Source of the DNA: Mucilaginibacter sp. 44-25
Lineage (GTDB): Bacteria; Bacteroidota; Bacteroidia; Sphingobacteriales; Sphingobacteriaceae
Direction: 5' to 3'
Assembly (NCBI GenBank): GCA_001898335.1
Contig: MKTS01000013.1
Coordinates: forward strand, 124,001-188,000
DNA: 64,000 bases
Part shown: one piece after another, positions 35,877 to 44,653 of the stretch
Layout of the letters: every line of letters begins with the position of its first letter
Position numbering within the stretch: position 1 is the first letter of the stretch
Notes under the pieces: model-generated
Seen by the model: the letters and a program-made list of their open reading frames with translations, nothing else
Told to the model about the DNA's origin: nothing
Database searches by the model: none
Position numbers and translations under genes: made by a program

Positions 35877-38800
35877 TAAAATTTCACGTTTGCACCAATG
35901 TTGATGATCTTTTGCTGCGGATAGAACTGGCCGCTGCCGCTTGTTCCTTCAGGGTCATAATCCTTAACCTTACTAAAGGTGAACAGGTTAAACGCGCTGG
36001 CATATAATCTCAAACCTGATATTTTAAGTTTTGATAAAAAGTCGCCTTTAAAGTTATAGCCTAACTGTACGTTTTTCACGCGCAGAAAAGAGGCATCGTT
36101 TAACCAAAAGGTATTGTTATACAAGCCGCCACTGATAGCGCTTGATGCACGGTCTGTTACCCTTGGGTAAGTACCATTAGGGTTGGTAGCGCTCCAGCGG
36201 TTATCGGCCCAGCTGCTGTAGAAGTTACCTACACTACCAGATTCGGGTAATACGTACTGACTAACACGGGCCTGGCCTGCAAGTAAAACGGTAAGATCAA
36301 AGTTCTTGTAACCGGCAGTAAGGTTAAGGCCATAAGTAATTTCAGGAATATTGCCGTATTTGGTACGTGTTTGGTCGTCGGCGGTAATTTTGCCATCGCC
36401 ATTGTAATCCTGGTAAATCAGGTCGCCTACCTTAGCGCCCGGTACGTGCGGATAGTTGTCAAGCTCTGCCTGGGTACGGAATATACCAATAGCATTATAC
36501 AGCAAAGAAGTATTTAGCGGATGGCCTGTTTGGCGCTGGTAAGACAATGCACCAGCGGCTTCGTCAATAAATATGATCTTGCTTTTAGCATAAGTAATAT
36601 TTCCGGATACACCCCAGTAAAAATCGCGGCCGGCGTAGTTGTAACCTAATGATCCTTCGAAACCGTTGCTGTTTACTTTACCGATATTTTCTGAAGGTAC
36701 CAGCGGATCAGACCCATTAGGGTTAACAATACCAGATGAACCCGGAATAGAAGCGTTACGGGCAGTAAGGATGTCAGACCGTTTCTGCTGGAAGTAAATA
36801 GCCTCCAAGGTAAAGTTGTGTAAAAAGTTTACATTGATACCGATATCCAGTTTACGTGCCACCTCCCAGGTAATATTAGGATTGGCCAGTTTAACCAGGT
36901 TAACATTCGGTTGTATCACGTTATTGCCGCTTCCTGGGTCGGTTGCTACAAAGCCATTGCCAACCAGTACGTAGTTATCAAAATATTGGAAACCATTTAC
37001 GTTATCGTTACCCAATGAACCGTATGATGCCCTTAGTTTAAAATTATCAATAAACTTAACACTGTTGGCAAACCAGTCTTCTTTTGAAATTACCCAGCCC
37101 GCGGATGCCGATGGGAAATAACCCCATTGTTTGCCCGGAGCGAAGATAGAGCTACCATCAGCCCTTAACTGGCCCTCAAATAAATACTTCTCATTGTAGT
37201 TATATGCCAAACGGCTGATAACGCTTTTACGGTTATAGTTAGAGCTGTAACCCGAGTTAAGGAAATCAGTAGCGGCGGTACCACCCTGTGATAACTCAGG
37301 AAGCTGGTTTGACAAGTAATTGAACCTGGTGGCATCAAAGTGCTCAAGGTGGTTTAAACTTTGCTCATAGCCTACAAATGCTGAAATGCTGTGCCCGCCA
37401 AACCTGCGCTCGTAGTTCAACTTGATGTTGGATGTGTTGAGCGACTGGTTATCCTGCGCCTCAAACAACGTAGCTTTATTGTTATTACCGCCTACGATAA
37501 CTGAATTGTACAGTTGGGTAGATGGGTCATAATTATACAATAAATATGGCTTGCTGAAATTCTTGTCGAACAGGAACGATTTATCGGCCGAGAAAAAGCC
37601 ATCGAGTGATAAACCTGTAATGCCCGGTATAGAATAGCTGGCTTTAAAAATACCGTTAAAAACGTATTTAGGATTATTGTTAACACCGCCAATATCGGTA
37701 ACCTGTACAGCCGGGTTATTATTCTCTATACCTGATGTAGGTAATCCGTTAGGATAATAAGCGGCAACAATTGGTTTAGCACGATATACTGATCTGAAGA
37801 TGTCGCCTGCACCTATCTGAGGAAACAAGCGATCTTCCTGACGGCCAGATAATGAAAGGCTTACTTTAAGGCGCTTGGTAACATTAGCATCTACGTTAGA
37901 ACGGAAATTATATTGATGGTACTTGGTAGCGCCATTTTTGTACAAGCCGTCCTGGTATAAGGTACCTAATGATACGTAGTATTTTACATCATCCGTACCG
38001 CCGCTAACCGATAGGCTCTGCTGGTTTTGCAAGCTGTAGTTTTTTAGCGTGGCTTTTTCCCAATTGGTATTAGGATAATTCAATGGATCAGACCCGTTAG
38101 CAAATTTTTGTATCTGCTCTGCCGAGTAAGCCTGGTTAGGGCCGCCATTAGGGTTCGAGTCCAGGTTTATCTCGTTCATGAGCTGCGCATAAGTGGCAGC
38201 ATCGGCCATTTTTGGCAACCGTGTAGGCGAGTTAAAGCCCTGGTTAAAGCTATAGTTAATGGTTGGCTTGCCGCTTTTACCTCTTTTAGTGGTTACCAAT
38301 ATAACACCATTGGCAGCGCGGTTACCGTAAATAGCAGCAGAGGCATCCTTAAGTATAGATACGCTTTCCACATCATTTGGATCTATCCTTTCCAAACCAC
38401 CGATCTGCCCGGGTATACCATCAACCACCACCAGTACATCGTTGCTGCCGGTTGTAGCCAGGCCCCTTACGGTAATGTTAGAACCATCGTAACCCGGCTC
38501 GCCGCTTCTGTTATTTACAATTACACCGGGGAACCTTCCCGCTAAAGAGTTGGATAAATTGGGCTGAGGGCTTTTAGCCAGCTCGGCACCTTTTACCTGC
38601 GAAATGGAGCCGGTTAACGTAGCCTTTTTCTGCGTACCGTAACCTACCACCACAATCTCGTTTAATGATTTGGTTTCGGGTACCACCTGTACGTTCAGCA
38701 CACCGTTTTCGGGTACCGGCATCTCCCGCACGGTGTAACCCACCATGTTAAATACCAGCGTACTTTCGCCGGTGGCTACTCGTATGCTGTAATGGCCCTT

Positions 38801-39055
38801 AGCATCTGTAGTGGTGCCTTTGGTAGTTCCTTTTATGGTAACTGATACACCCGGTAAAGGCAGGCCCTGCTCATCGGTAACGGTACCGGTTACCGTAACG
38901 TCCTGCTGAATGCTCATAGCCGTTGCCGATACTTTTAACGGCGCAGCAGCATAAGCCGGTGCTATACTTACGGCCATTGCTCCTGCTATTAACAAACTGA
39001 AAAGCCTACGTTTTTCTCCCGGCGGAGAAAACTCCCCAAGTAAAATTTTTCTCAT
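35876..39055 (-). CDS. susC: SusC/RagA-family TonB-dependent outer membrane transporter
   Basis: 1059 residues. A signal region (LFSLLIAGAMAVSIAPAYA) precedes a carboxypeptidase-regulatory-like domain (VTGTVTDEQGLPLPGVSVTI) and then the SusC hallmark LNEIVVVGYGTQKKATLTGS. The plug follows (LAGRFPGVIVNNRSGEPG, LVVVDGIPGQIGGLERIDPN, AAIYGNRAANGVILVTTKRG) and a 22-strand barrel ending in INIGANVKF. It imports oligosaccharides using TonB energy. It is the first gene of the susCD operon, and the hybrid regulator gene lies upstream on the same strand. Confidence 0.97.
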   Translation of the reverse strand: MRKILLGEFSPPGEKRRLFSLLIAGAMAVSIAPAYAAAPLKVSATAMSIQQDVTVTGTVTDEQGLPLPGVSVTIKGTTKGTTTDAKGHYSIRVATGESTLVFNMVGYTVREMPVPENGVLNVQVVPETKSLNEIVVVGYGTQKKATLTGSISQVKGAELAKSPQPNLSNSLAGRFPGVIVNNRSGEPGYDGSNITVRGLATTGSNDVLVVVDGIPGQIGGLERIDPNDVESVSILKDASAAIYGNRAANGVILVTTKRGKSGKPTINYSFNQGFNSPTRLPKMADAATYAQLMNEINLDSNPNGGPNQAYSAEQIQKFANGSDPLNYPNTNWEKATLKNYSLQNQQSLSVSGGTDDVKYYVSLGTLYQDGLYKNGATKYHQYNFRSNVDANVTKRLKVSLSLSGRQEDRLFPQIGAGDIFRSVYRAKPIVAAYYPNGLPTSGIENNNPAVQVTDIGGVNNNPKYVFNGIFKASYSIPGITGLSLDGFFSADKSFLFDKNFSKPYLLYNYDPSTQLYNSVIVGGNNNKATLFEAQDNQSLNTSNIKLNYERRFGGHSISAFVGYEQSLNHLEHFDATRFNYLSNQLPELSQGGTAATDFLNSGYSSNYNRKSVISRLAYNYNEKYLFEGQLRADGSSIFAPGKQWGYFPSASAGWVISKEDWFANSVKFIDNFKLRASYGSLGNDNVNGFQYFDNYVLVGNGFVATDPGSGNNVIQPNVNLVKLANPNITWEVARKLDIGINVNFLHNFTLEAIYFQQKRSDILTARNASIPGSSGIVNPNGSDPLVPSENIGKVNSNGFEGSLGYNYAGRDFYWGVSGNITYAKSKIIFIDEAAGALSYQRQTGHPLNTSLLYNAIGIFRTQAELDNYPHVPGAKVGDLIYQDYNGDGKITADDQTRTKYGNIPEITYGLNLTAGYKNFDLTVLLAGQARVSQYVLPESGSVGNFYSSWADNRWSATNPNGTYPRVTDRASSAISGGLYNNTFWLNDASFLRVKNVQLGYNFKGDFLSKLKISGLRLYASAFNLFTFSKVKDYDPEGTSGSGQFYPQQKIINIGANVKF

Positions 39056-39410
39056 GTTTTTAATTTTTGTTTAAAAATTGGTTGCGCGATCAGCGGCAAT
39101 TGGCAAGCCGGCTGAATAGATATTGAAAGCTAATCTCAAAGAAAATGCAGAATTTGATGAGGGTATATATCGCAAAATAAGAGGGGTAAAAAGGTAATTT
39201 TAGCTATAAAACGTCTCAAAATGGAAAGTTTGAGTGATGTTACAACTTCGCCTCCGTGCAATAGTATATTAAATGTTGTTACAAGGCTGAACAGGGGACA
39301 AAAAATGCACACGACTTTGAATAGGGAGTAGTATACCTTACACCAGTAATTGCACTTAACCAAGAAGATAATTGCTTAGATGATTGAAATAAATTTGAGC
39401 ATTACGGGTA
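39056..39410. other. Intergenic region between HTCS gene and susC, with an inverted repeat
   Basis: 355 bases without a credible gene. CTCAAA (39215-39220) and TTTGAG (39229-39234) form an inverted repeat with an 8-base spacer, 160-180 bases upstream of the susC ATG. This is a possible binding site for the adjacent HTCS. I found no convincing -33/-7 pair and no terminator after the HTCS gene. Confidence 0.4.
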
Positions 39411-42400
39411 CTAATCGTGATTGACCAGATCACTCTGGAAAGTTTTCCGGTATTTTTTGATGTATTCTGATGGGTTCATTTTAAAGAGCTTTTTAAACTG
39501 CTCCCTGAAATACTTAATATCGTTAATACCTACCTGATACGATGTTTCCTGAATGTTATAATCCGTATTGATAAACAGATACGCGGCTTTGCGCAGCCTG
39601 ATAAAACGTATAAAACCCGATGCTGACTGCCCCGATATGAACTTTATTTTTTTATATAGCCCGGAGTGTGAAACCCCAAGTTCAGATGCCAGTACCTGTA
39701 TATTAAAGTCGGGATCGTCCATATACCTTTCTACAACAGTAATGCAATTCTCCAGGAAATTTTTATACTCTATAGATATTTTATGGGGATTATTATTGAG
39801 CGTAATTTCATTGTAGAAATACTTTTGCAGGTTGTTTTTACTTTTTAATATCCCCGTCACGCGGGCTTTAAGGATATCCTTATCAAATGGCTTGCTGATA
39901 TAATCGTCGGCCCCGCCTTCAAGTCCCTTTAGCTTTACTTCTGATGAAGAACTTGAGGTGAGCAGGATAAACGGTATGTGGCTTATCGCTATATCATCCT
40001 TTACGGTAGCGCAAAGCTCTATGCCCGTCATTCCGCCCATCATTACATCACTTATCACAATATCCGGTAATACCTCTCTTATCATCTCCAGCCCTGAGGT
40101 ACCATCCGCAGCTTCGTATATGCGATAGTCTATCCTGAATATCTGCTTCAGATAATCGCGAAAGTCCTTGTTATCGTCAATAATCAATATCGATTTAAAA
40201 TCGGAGTTAACATCGCATGCCGCTATCATTTCGTCGGCTTCTTCTATAAAGGAATTTAGCGATAGTTCCTCTTCGGCCAAATCCTGCAACAGTACCGAAC
40301 TATAAGCCTCATTTTCAAAAATTTCATCAGGCTGCAGGTGGCCATGCCCCTTTAACAGTTCTACTGTAAAAACAGTACCTTCCCCAGGTGAGCTTTGATA
40401 ACTGATATTTCCTTTATGATACGCTACAAAAGTTTTAGCCAGATACAAACCTATGCCAAAACCACCTTTTGATTGCCCTGTTTGCTGGTAAAAGCTATTA
40501 TATAATTTCTCCCCTACATCATCCGCGATACCGAATCCGCTGTCAGCAACTTTAATGGTCGCATGCTTTTCATCATCAATTACAGCGATGCTTACCCTGC
40601 CTCCCTCGGGGGTAAATTTAAGGGCATTAGCCACCAGGTTAAACAACACGATCTCCACCTTTTCACGGTCGGCGTAAATACCTACGGGATGTTCGGGCGC
40701 GGTAAAATCAAATGCTATATTTTTAATTTTTGCCTGGTATGAAAAGCATAGAAATACCTCTTTGCAGAGCTCGATAATATCAAGCTTTACGGCTTTGAGT
40801 TTTTCGGGGCCCGCATCGGCCTTACGGAAATGCATTAACTGATCAACCATCCCCCGTAACCTGCGCGAATTACGGTACACAGTGTTGATGCCTGTCATGT
40901 CCACCTCGTTCTCTTTGTAAATTATCTCTTTTAACGGGTTAACAATGAGGGTTAAAGAGGTAATCAACTCGTGAGATATGCTGGTAAAGAAAGAAAGCTT
41001 CTTTTCATTCAATTCTCGCTCCTGCTCTCCTTTAACATGCGCCAGTTTAATTTCATATTTGAGCGATGCCTGGTGTTCGCGGTATTTAATGTAGAGGTAT
41101 ACCAGCAAAACACCTAATGCAATGTAGCAAGTGTAAGCCAACCACGTACGGTACCATGGCGGAGTGATTATGATAGTAATACTTTTCCCTGCCTCGTTCC
41201 ATACACCATCATTATTAGCTGCCTTTACCTTGAAAGTATAAGTACCGGGATCAAGATTAGTGTATGTTGCCTTATGCTGGTTACCAATATAATTCCATTT
41301 CTTATCAAAGCCATCCAGCATGTAGGCGTATTGGTTCTTTTCAGATAAGGAATAATTAAGCGCTACAAAGCCTATAGAAAAAACACTCTGGTTATATTTT
41401 AATTTAATACTGCCCGCCACATTAAGGTTTTCGCTAAAAGGGCCGTCAGTTGAGGGCTGTATGCTACTATTGAAAATTTGGAAATCGGTAAGGTAAACAG
41501 GCGGCACTTTGGTATTATGCCGCATTAAAGCCGGATCTGAAAAAACAAGGCCGTTATCGCCTGCCACAAAAATGCGCCCACGCTCGTCATGATTAATCAC
41601 CGTATTTACCAGTACGCCATCATTATCATCAAAATTATCAACCCTGGCCGATACAGGATCAAAACAGGAAACACCCTTTTCAGTGGCCAGCCACAATCGA
41701 CCCTGCCTATCGGCAGTAATATCATTGAATACATTGCTGGCAAAACCGTTGTTGGTAGAGTAGCTGATAAAAGAATCGGTGTCTTTAACGTATTTATCCA
41801 GGCCATTGGGTGTGCATATCCAAACGTTACCTTTAACATCCATGTACATGGCTTTAATGGTATTATCGCTCAGGCTGCCATTTATTTTATTATTGCTTTG
41901 GTAAACTTTAAACTTACCCGTGGCAGGGTTAAAGCGGTTTAACCCGCCACCCATCGTACCGATCCAAAGGTTGTTATCCTTATCCTGTAACAGGCAACTC
42001 AGGTGATTATTACTCAGGCCCGATTCATTTTTATCATGGTTAAAGTAGTGTGCGAAGGTGCTATTGGCACTATTGTAAATTTTTAAACCGGCGTCTGTCG
42101 CCAGCGCGTATATACCGGGCTTTATTTCCAGTATATCCCTGAAAACATCTTCATTAAATAATTTACCCAGTGCCGAATGATGATAATGATGTTTGAAGGT
42201 ATCATTTCGCGGGTCAAATTCATCAAAACCCAATTCGGTAAGCACCCACATTTTGCCTGAATTATCCAGGTATATTTTCCTCACCTGGTCGTTTGCCAGG
42301 CTTCCCGAAATTGCCGGTTTATGTTTAAAAACTTTAGTAGTACCCCTTTGCATGTCCTGTTTGATCAGGCCTTTGTTGGTACCTATCCAGGCAAAACCGC

Positions 42401-43505
42401 CCTTAACCAACAGCGCGTTTACTTCAGTTTGCTTATCGCCAATTACATCATAACTGAACTTATTTTGCTCATGGTCTATTTTACTTAAACCGTTTTTGGC
42501 GGCTATCCATAACAAACCGTCCTGATCACGATAGGCTTTGCCATGCGGATTATTTTCGGGGCCATCTACTTTTGTCCATACATTGTTAAGCGTATTTACC
42601 TGCCAATAACATTCATTATCGCCCACCAATAGCTGGTTTTTATTTAGGCCGAGTAAGGTAAATGCTGCTTTGCCCGGAGCGCTTTTATTGAGGTAATAAT
42701 TAAATTTTTGTGTATGTGTATCAAAACTATACAAGCCTTTCCAGTAAGTGCCGATCCACAACACACCGCCTGCATCCATACTTAATGCCCAAATATCATT
42801 GGGGTTTTTCTCATTAGCGGCATAAGCTTGTTTGTAGTTATAGAAACGCCCTGTTTGCCTGTCAAACTTATTGAGCCCCTCTCCCCAGTTACCCAGCCAC
42901 AAGTTATTGCCTTGCTGTACAATCGCATTTACCGATTTACCTTTAATGGCGTATGGATTGGCCGTATTAGGCAAATAAGTTTTAAAAGTCGCTTTGCCGG
43001 CAATATATTGGTTAAAGCCATTATCGGTACCTATCCAAACCACACCATCACTGTCGGTATACAGGCACCATATTTTATTATTGCTTAACGAATGGTTATC
43101 ATTTTCGCGGTGATAAAAACGGGTAAATTTCTCCGTAACAGGATCAAACAGGTTGAGGCCATCCATGGAACCTACCCATATGCGGCCCTGCCGGTCTTCT
43201 GTGAGGGTATTAATAAAATTATTGGAGATACTGGTGCTATCCCCCTTTACATTACTGAACGTTTTAAAGGTATAACCATCAAATTTGCACAGGCCATTTT
43301 CAGTACCTATCCACATAAAACCATTACGCCCTTTTATTACTGCCGTAGCATTCCTTGATGGCAGGCCATTATTTATAGTATATTGTTTAAGCGCAAGATC
43401 AGCCGCGGCTTTATATCTCATGGGCATTTGCGTAGCAGCCTGACCAAAAGACAACTGAGCTATTAGTGTGAGTATAAATACGATATATAGTTTACCTATA
43501 TGCAT
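39411..43505 (-). CDS. Hybrid two-component system regulator (HTCS) of the polysaccharide locus
   Basis: 1364 residues. Signal peptide (to SFGQA), a two-propeller periplasmic sensor of repeated Reg_prop blades (GFMWIGTENGLCKFDGYTF; NLWIGTMGGGLNRFNPATG), and a Y_Y_Y domain near 700-775. One membrane helix near 788-806 precedes HisKA with His near 844 (SISHELITSLTLIVNP), HATPase (NLVANALKFTPEGG, GFGIGLYLA), a receiver with Asp near 1152 (IVISDVMMGGMTG) and an AraC-type HTH from about 1253. Such proteins sense glycan fragments and activate the susCD locus. Odd: the usual RTP after the H-box HE(F/L) is ITS here. It lies upstream of susC on the same strand. Confidence 0.95.
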   Translation of the reverse strand: MHIGKLYIVFILTLIAQLSFGQAATQMPMRYKAAADLALKQYTINNGLPSRNATAVIKGRNGFMWIGTENGLCKFDGYTFKTFSNVKGDSTSISNNFINTLTEDRQGRIWVGSMDGLNLFDPVTEKFTRFYHRENDNHSLSNNKIWCLYTDSDGVVWIGTDNGFNQYIAGKATFKTYLPNTANPYAIKGKSVNAIVQQGNNLWLGNWGEGLNKFDRQTGRFYNYKQAYAANEKNPNDIWALSMDAGGVLWIGTYWKGLYSFDTHTQKFNYYLNKSAPGKAAFTLLGLNKNQLLVGDNECYWQVNTLNNVWTKVDGPENNPHGKAYRDQDGLLWIAAKNGLSKIDHEQNKFSYDVIGDKQTEVNALLVKGGFAWIGTNKGLIKQDMQRGTTKVFKHKPAISGSLANDQVRKIYLDNSGKMWVLTELGFDEFDPRNDTFKHHYHHSALGKLFNEDVFRDILEIKPGIYALATDAGLKIYNSANSTFAHYFNHDKNESGLSNNHLSCLLQDKDNNLWIGTMGGGLNRFNPATGKFKVYQSNNKINGSLSDNTIKAMYMDVKGNVWICTPNGLDKYVKDTDSFISYSTNNGFASNVFNDITADRQGRLWLATEKGVSCFDPVSARVDNFDDNDGVLVNTVINHDERGRIFVAGDNGLVFSDPALMRHNTKVPPVYLTDFQIFNSSIQPSTDGPFSENLNVAGSIKLKYNQSVFSIGFVALNYSLSEKNQYAYMLDGFDKKWNYIGNQHKATYTNLDPGTYTFKVKAANNDGVWNEAGKSITIIITPPWYRTWLAYTCYIALGVLLVYLYIKYREHQASLKYEIKLAHVKGEQERELNEKKLSFFTSISHELITSLTLIVNPLKEIIYKENEVDMTGINTVYRNSRRLRGMVDQLMHFRKADAGPEKLKAVKLDIIELCKEVFLCFSYQAKIKNIAFDFTAPEHPVGIYADREKVEIVLFNLVANALKFTPEGGRVSIAVIDDEKHATIKVADSGFGIADDVGEKLYNSFYQQTGQSKGGFGIGLYLAKTFVAYHKGNISYQSSPGEGTVFTVELLKGHGHLQPDEIFENEAYSSVLLQDLAEEELSLNSFIEEADEMIAACDVNSDFKSILIIDDNKDFRDYLKQIFRIDYRIYEAADGTSGLEMIREVLPDIVISDVMMGGMTGIELCATVKDDIAISHIPFILLTSSSSSEVKLKGLEGGADDYISKPFDKDILKARVTGILKSKNNLQKYFYNEITLNNNPHKISIEYKNFLENCITVVERYMDDPDFNIQVLASELGVSHSGLYKKIKFISGQSASGFIRFIRLRKAAYLFINTDYNIQETSYQVGINDIKYFREQFKKLFKMNPSEYIKKYRKTFQSDLVNHD

Positions 43506-43870
43506 TAAAACGTTTATTTTTAGATGCAGGGTGCAATAACAGCGGCGATCTTAATTTTTAGTCGAGATATATAAAATGAAACTCAGTTATACCTGTAATT
43601 TCAATTCATTTGGCTATCAAATTTCTTAAGCGGCCGGCGGTTTCTGTAAGTTTTCCCTGTTAAGCTGGTTTAATTGGGTGCTGTTAACTACAGCAATATG
43701 TTTCTAAGGTAAAAAGAAATAAACAATTGTTTTAATAACACTTAAAAAAAGTTTTACACAGCGGTTAAAACACTTTATAAGCAGGCCATTACTTTTACAA
43801 TATTCTTTTCGACAAACGTTTTTTGGTAGAAAGTGTTATTTTTACAATAAATACCAATCTAAATTATTTG
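43506..43870. other. Divergent intergenic region between HTCS and AraR-like genes
   Basis: 365 bases carrying the promoters of both genes. AAACAATTGTTT (43721-43732) is a perfect 12-bp palindrome, immediately followed by TAATAACACTTAAAAAAA (43733-43750). The latter matches the half-palindrome upstream of galM in 16 of its first 17 bases. I found no clear TAnnTTTG box. Confidence 0.45.
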
Positions 43871-44578
43871 ATGACCGGTTATACTAACGAAGCCCGTATT
43901 GTGCAGGCTATTGATTGCCTCGTTTTTGGCTTTGATGGCGAAACCCTAAAGATATTATTGATCAAAAGAGGGTTCCAGCCTGAACAGGGCAAGTGGAGCC
44001 TAATGGGCGGCTTTGCCAAACTTAACGAAAGCCTTGAACAGGCCTCAAACCGGGTATTAAAGCAGCTAACCGGGCTTGATGGTATGTATTTGGAACAATT
44101 GCATACCTTTAGCGACCCTAACCGCGACCCGCTTGAGCGTACCATATCTACAGCGTATTTCGCGCTGATTGATATTAACAAATACCAGCAGCAATTAAAT
44201 GCCGACTACCATGCCGAGTGGTTTCCGCTTAAACGGATGCCCAAACTTATTTTTGACCAGCAGGAAATGGTAGAGATGGCGCTGAAACGTATCAGGTATA
44301 AGGCGGCGCTACACCCTATTTTGTTTGAGCTGCTGCCGGGAAGATTTACCATTCCGCAATTACAAACTTTATACGAAAGTGTTTATAACACCAAAATCGA
44401 CAAGCGCAATTTCAGCAAGCGGGTTTTAGCAACCGGCCTGTTAATTAAACAGGGCGAAAAAGATAAATCAGGCTCAAAGCGCGGAGCTTTTTACTACCAT
44501 GTTAACATGCAAAATTACTATGCCAAGTTCCAGGCCTTCCTCAACTTTATACCTAATCCCACCAACCTCATCAGTTAA
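43871..44578 (+). CDS. araR: NUDIX-domain transcriptional regulator, AraR/NrtR-like (L-arabinose control)
   Basis: 235 residues from the ATG at 43871 (MTGYTNEARIVQAIDCLVFG); a TTG 48 bases upstream is a poor alternative. The N-terminal Nudix fold holds GKWSLMGGFAKLNESLEQAS. The box REUxEExGU reads RVLKQLTGL, so the catalytic glutamates are gone, as expected for a sensor rather than a hydrolase. The C-terminal winged helix (FTIPQLQTLYESVYNTKIDK, RNFSKRVLATGLLI) binds DNA. Members in Bacteroidota repress arabinose genes until L-arabinose binds. It is convergent with the araBDA operon end and divergent from the HTCS gene, which supports this role. Confidence 0.88.
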   Translation: MTGYTNEARIVQAIDCLVFGFDGETLKILLIKRGFQPEQGKWSLMGGFAKLNESLEQASNRVLKQLTGLDGMYLEQLHTFSDPNRDPLERTISTAYFALIDINKYQQQLNADYHAEWFPLKRMPKLIFDQQEMVEMALKRIRYKAALHPILFELLPGRFTIPQLQTLYESVYNTKIDKRNFSKRVLATGLLIKQGEKDKSGSKRGAFYYHVNMQNYYAKFQAFLNFIPNPTNLIS

Positions 44579-44601
44579 ATATTAACAAAGTACTATAAAC
44601 A

Positions 44602-44633
44602 AAAGAGGGATGGGCTTACGCCTATCCCTCTTT
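44602..44633. terminator. Bidirectional terminator between araR and the symporter gene
   Basis: AAAGAGGGATGGGC (44602-44615) pairs with GCCTATCCCTCTTT (44620-44633) with one G-T wobble and loop TTAC. It is positioned between convergent stops at 44578 and 44654. Confidence 0.85.
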
Positions 44634-44653
44634 GTTCTATTATACAACTGCCT

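Noticed and set aside
39136..39363. Minus-strand 75-codon frame between HTCS and susC genes
   Set aside because: No family resemblance, irregular composition, and it lies in the likely regulatory region upstream of susC.
43823..43870. Upstream TTG start for the AraR-like gene
   Set aside because: The ATG at 43871 gives the usual N-terminus, and the extra residues are AT-rich leader.
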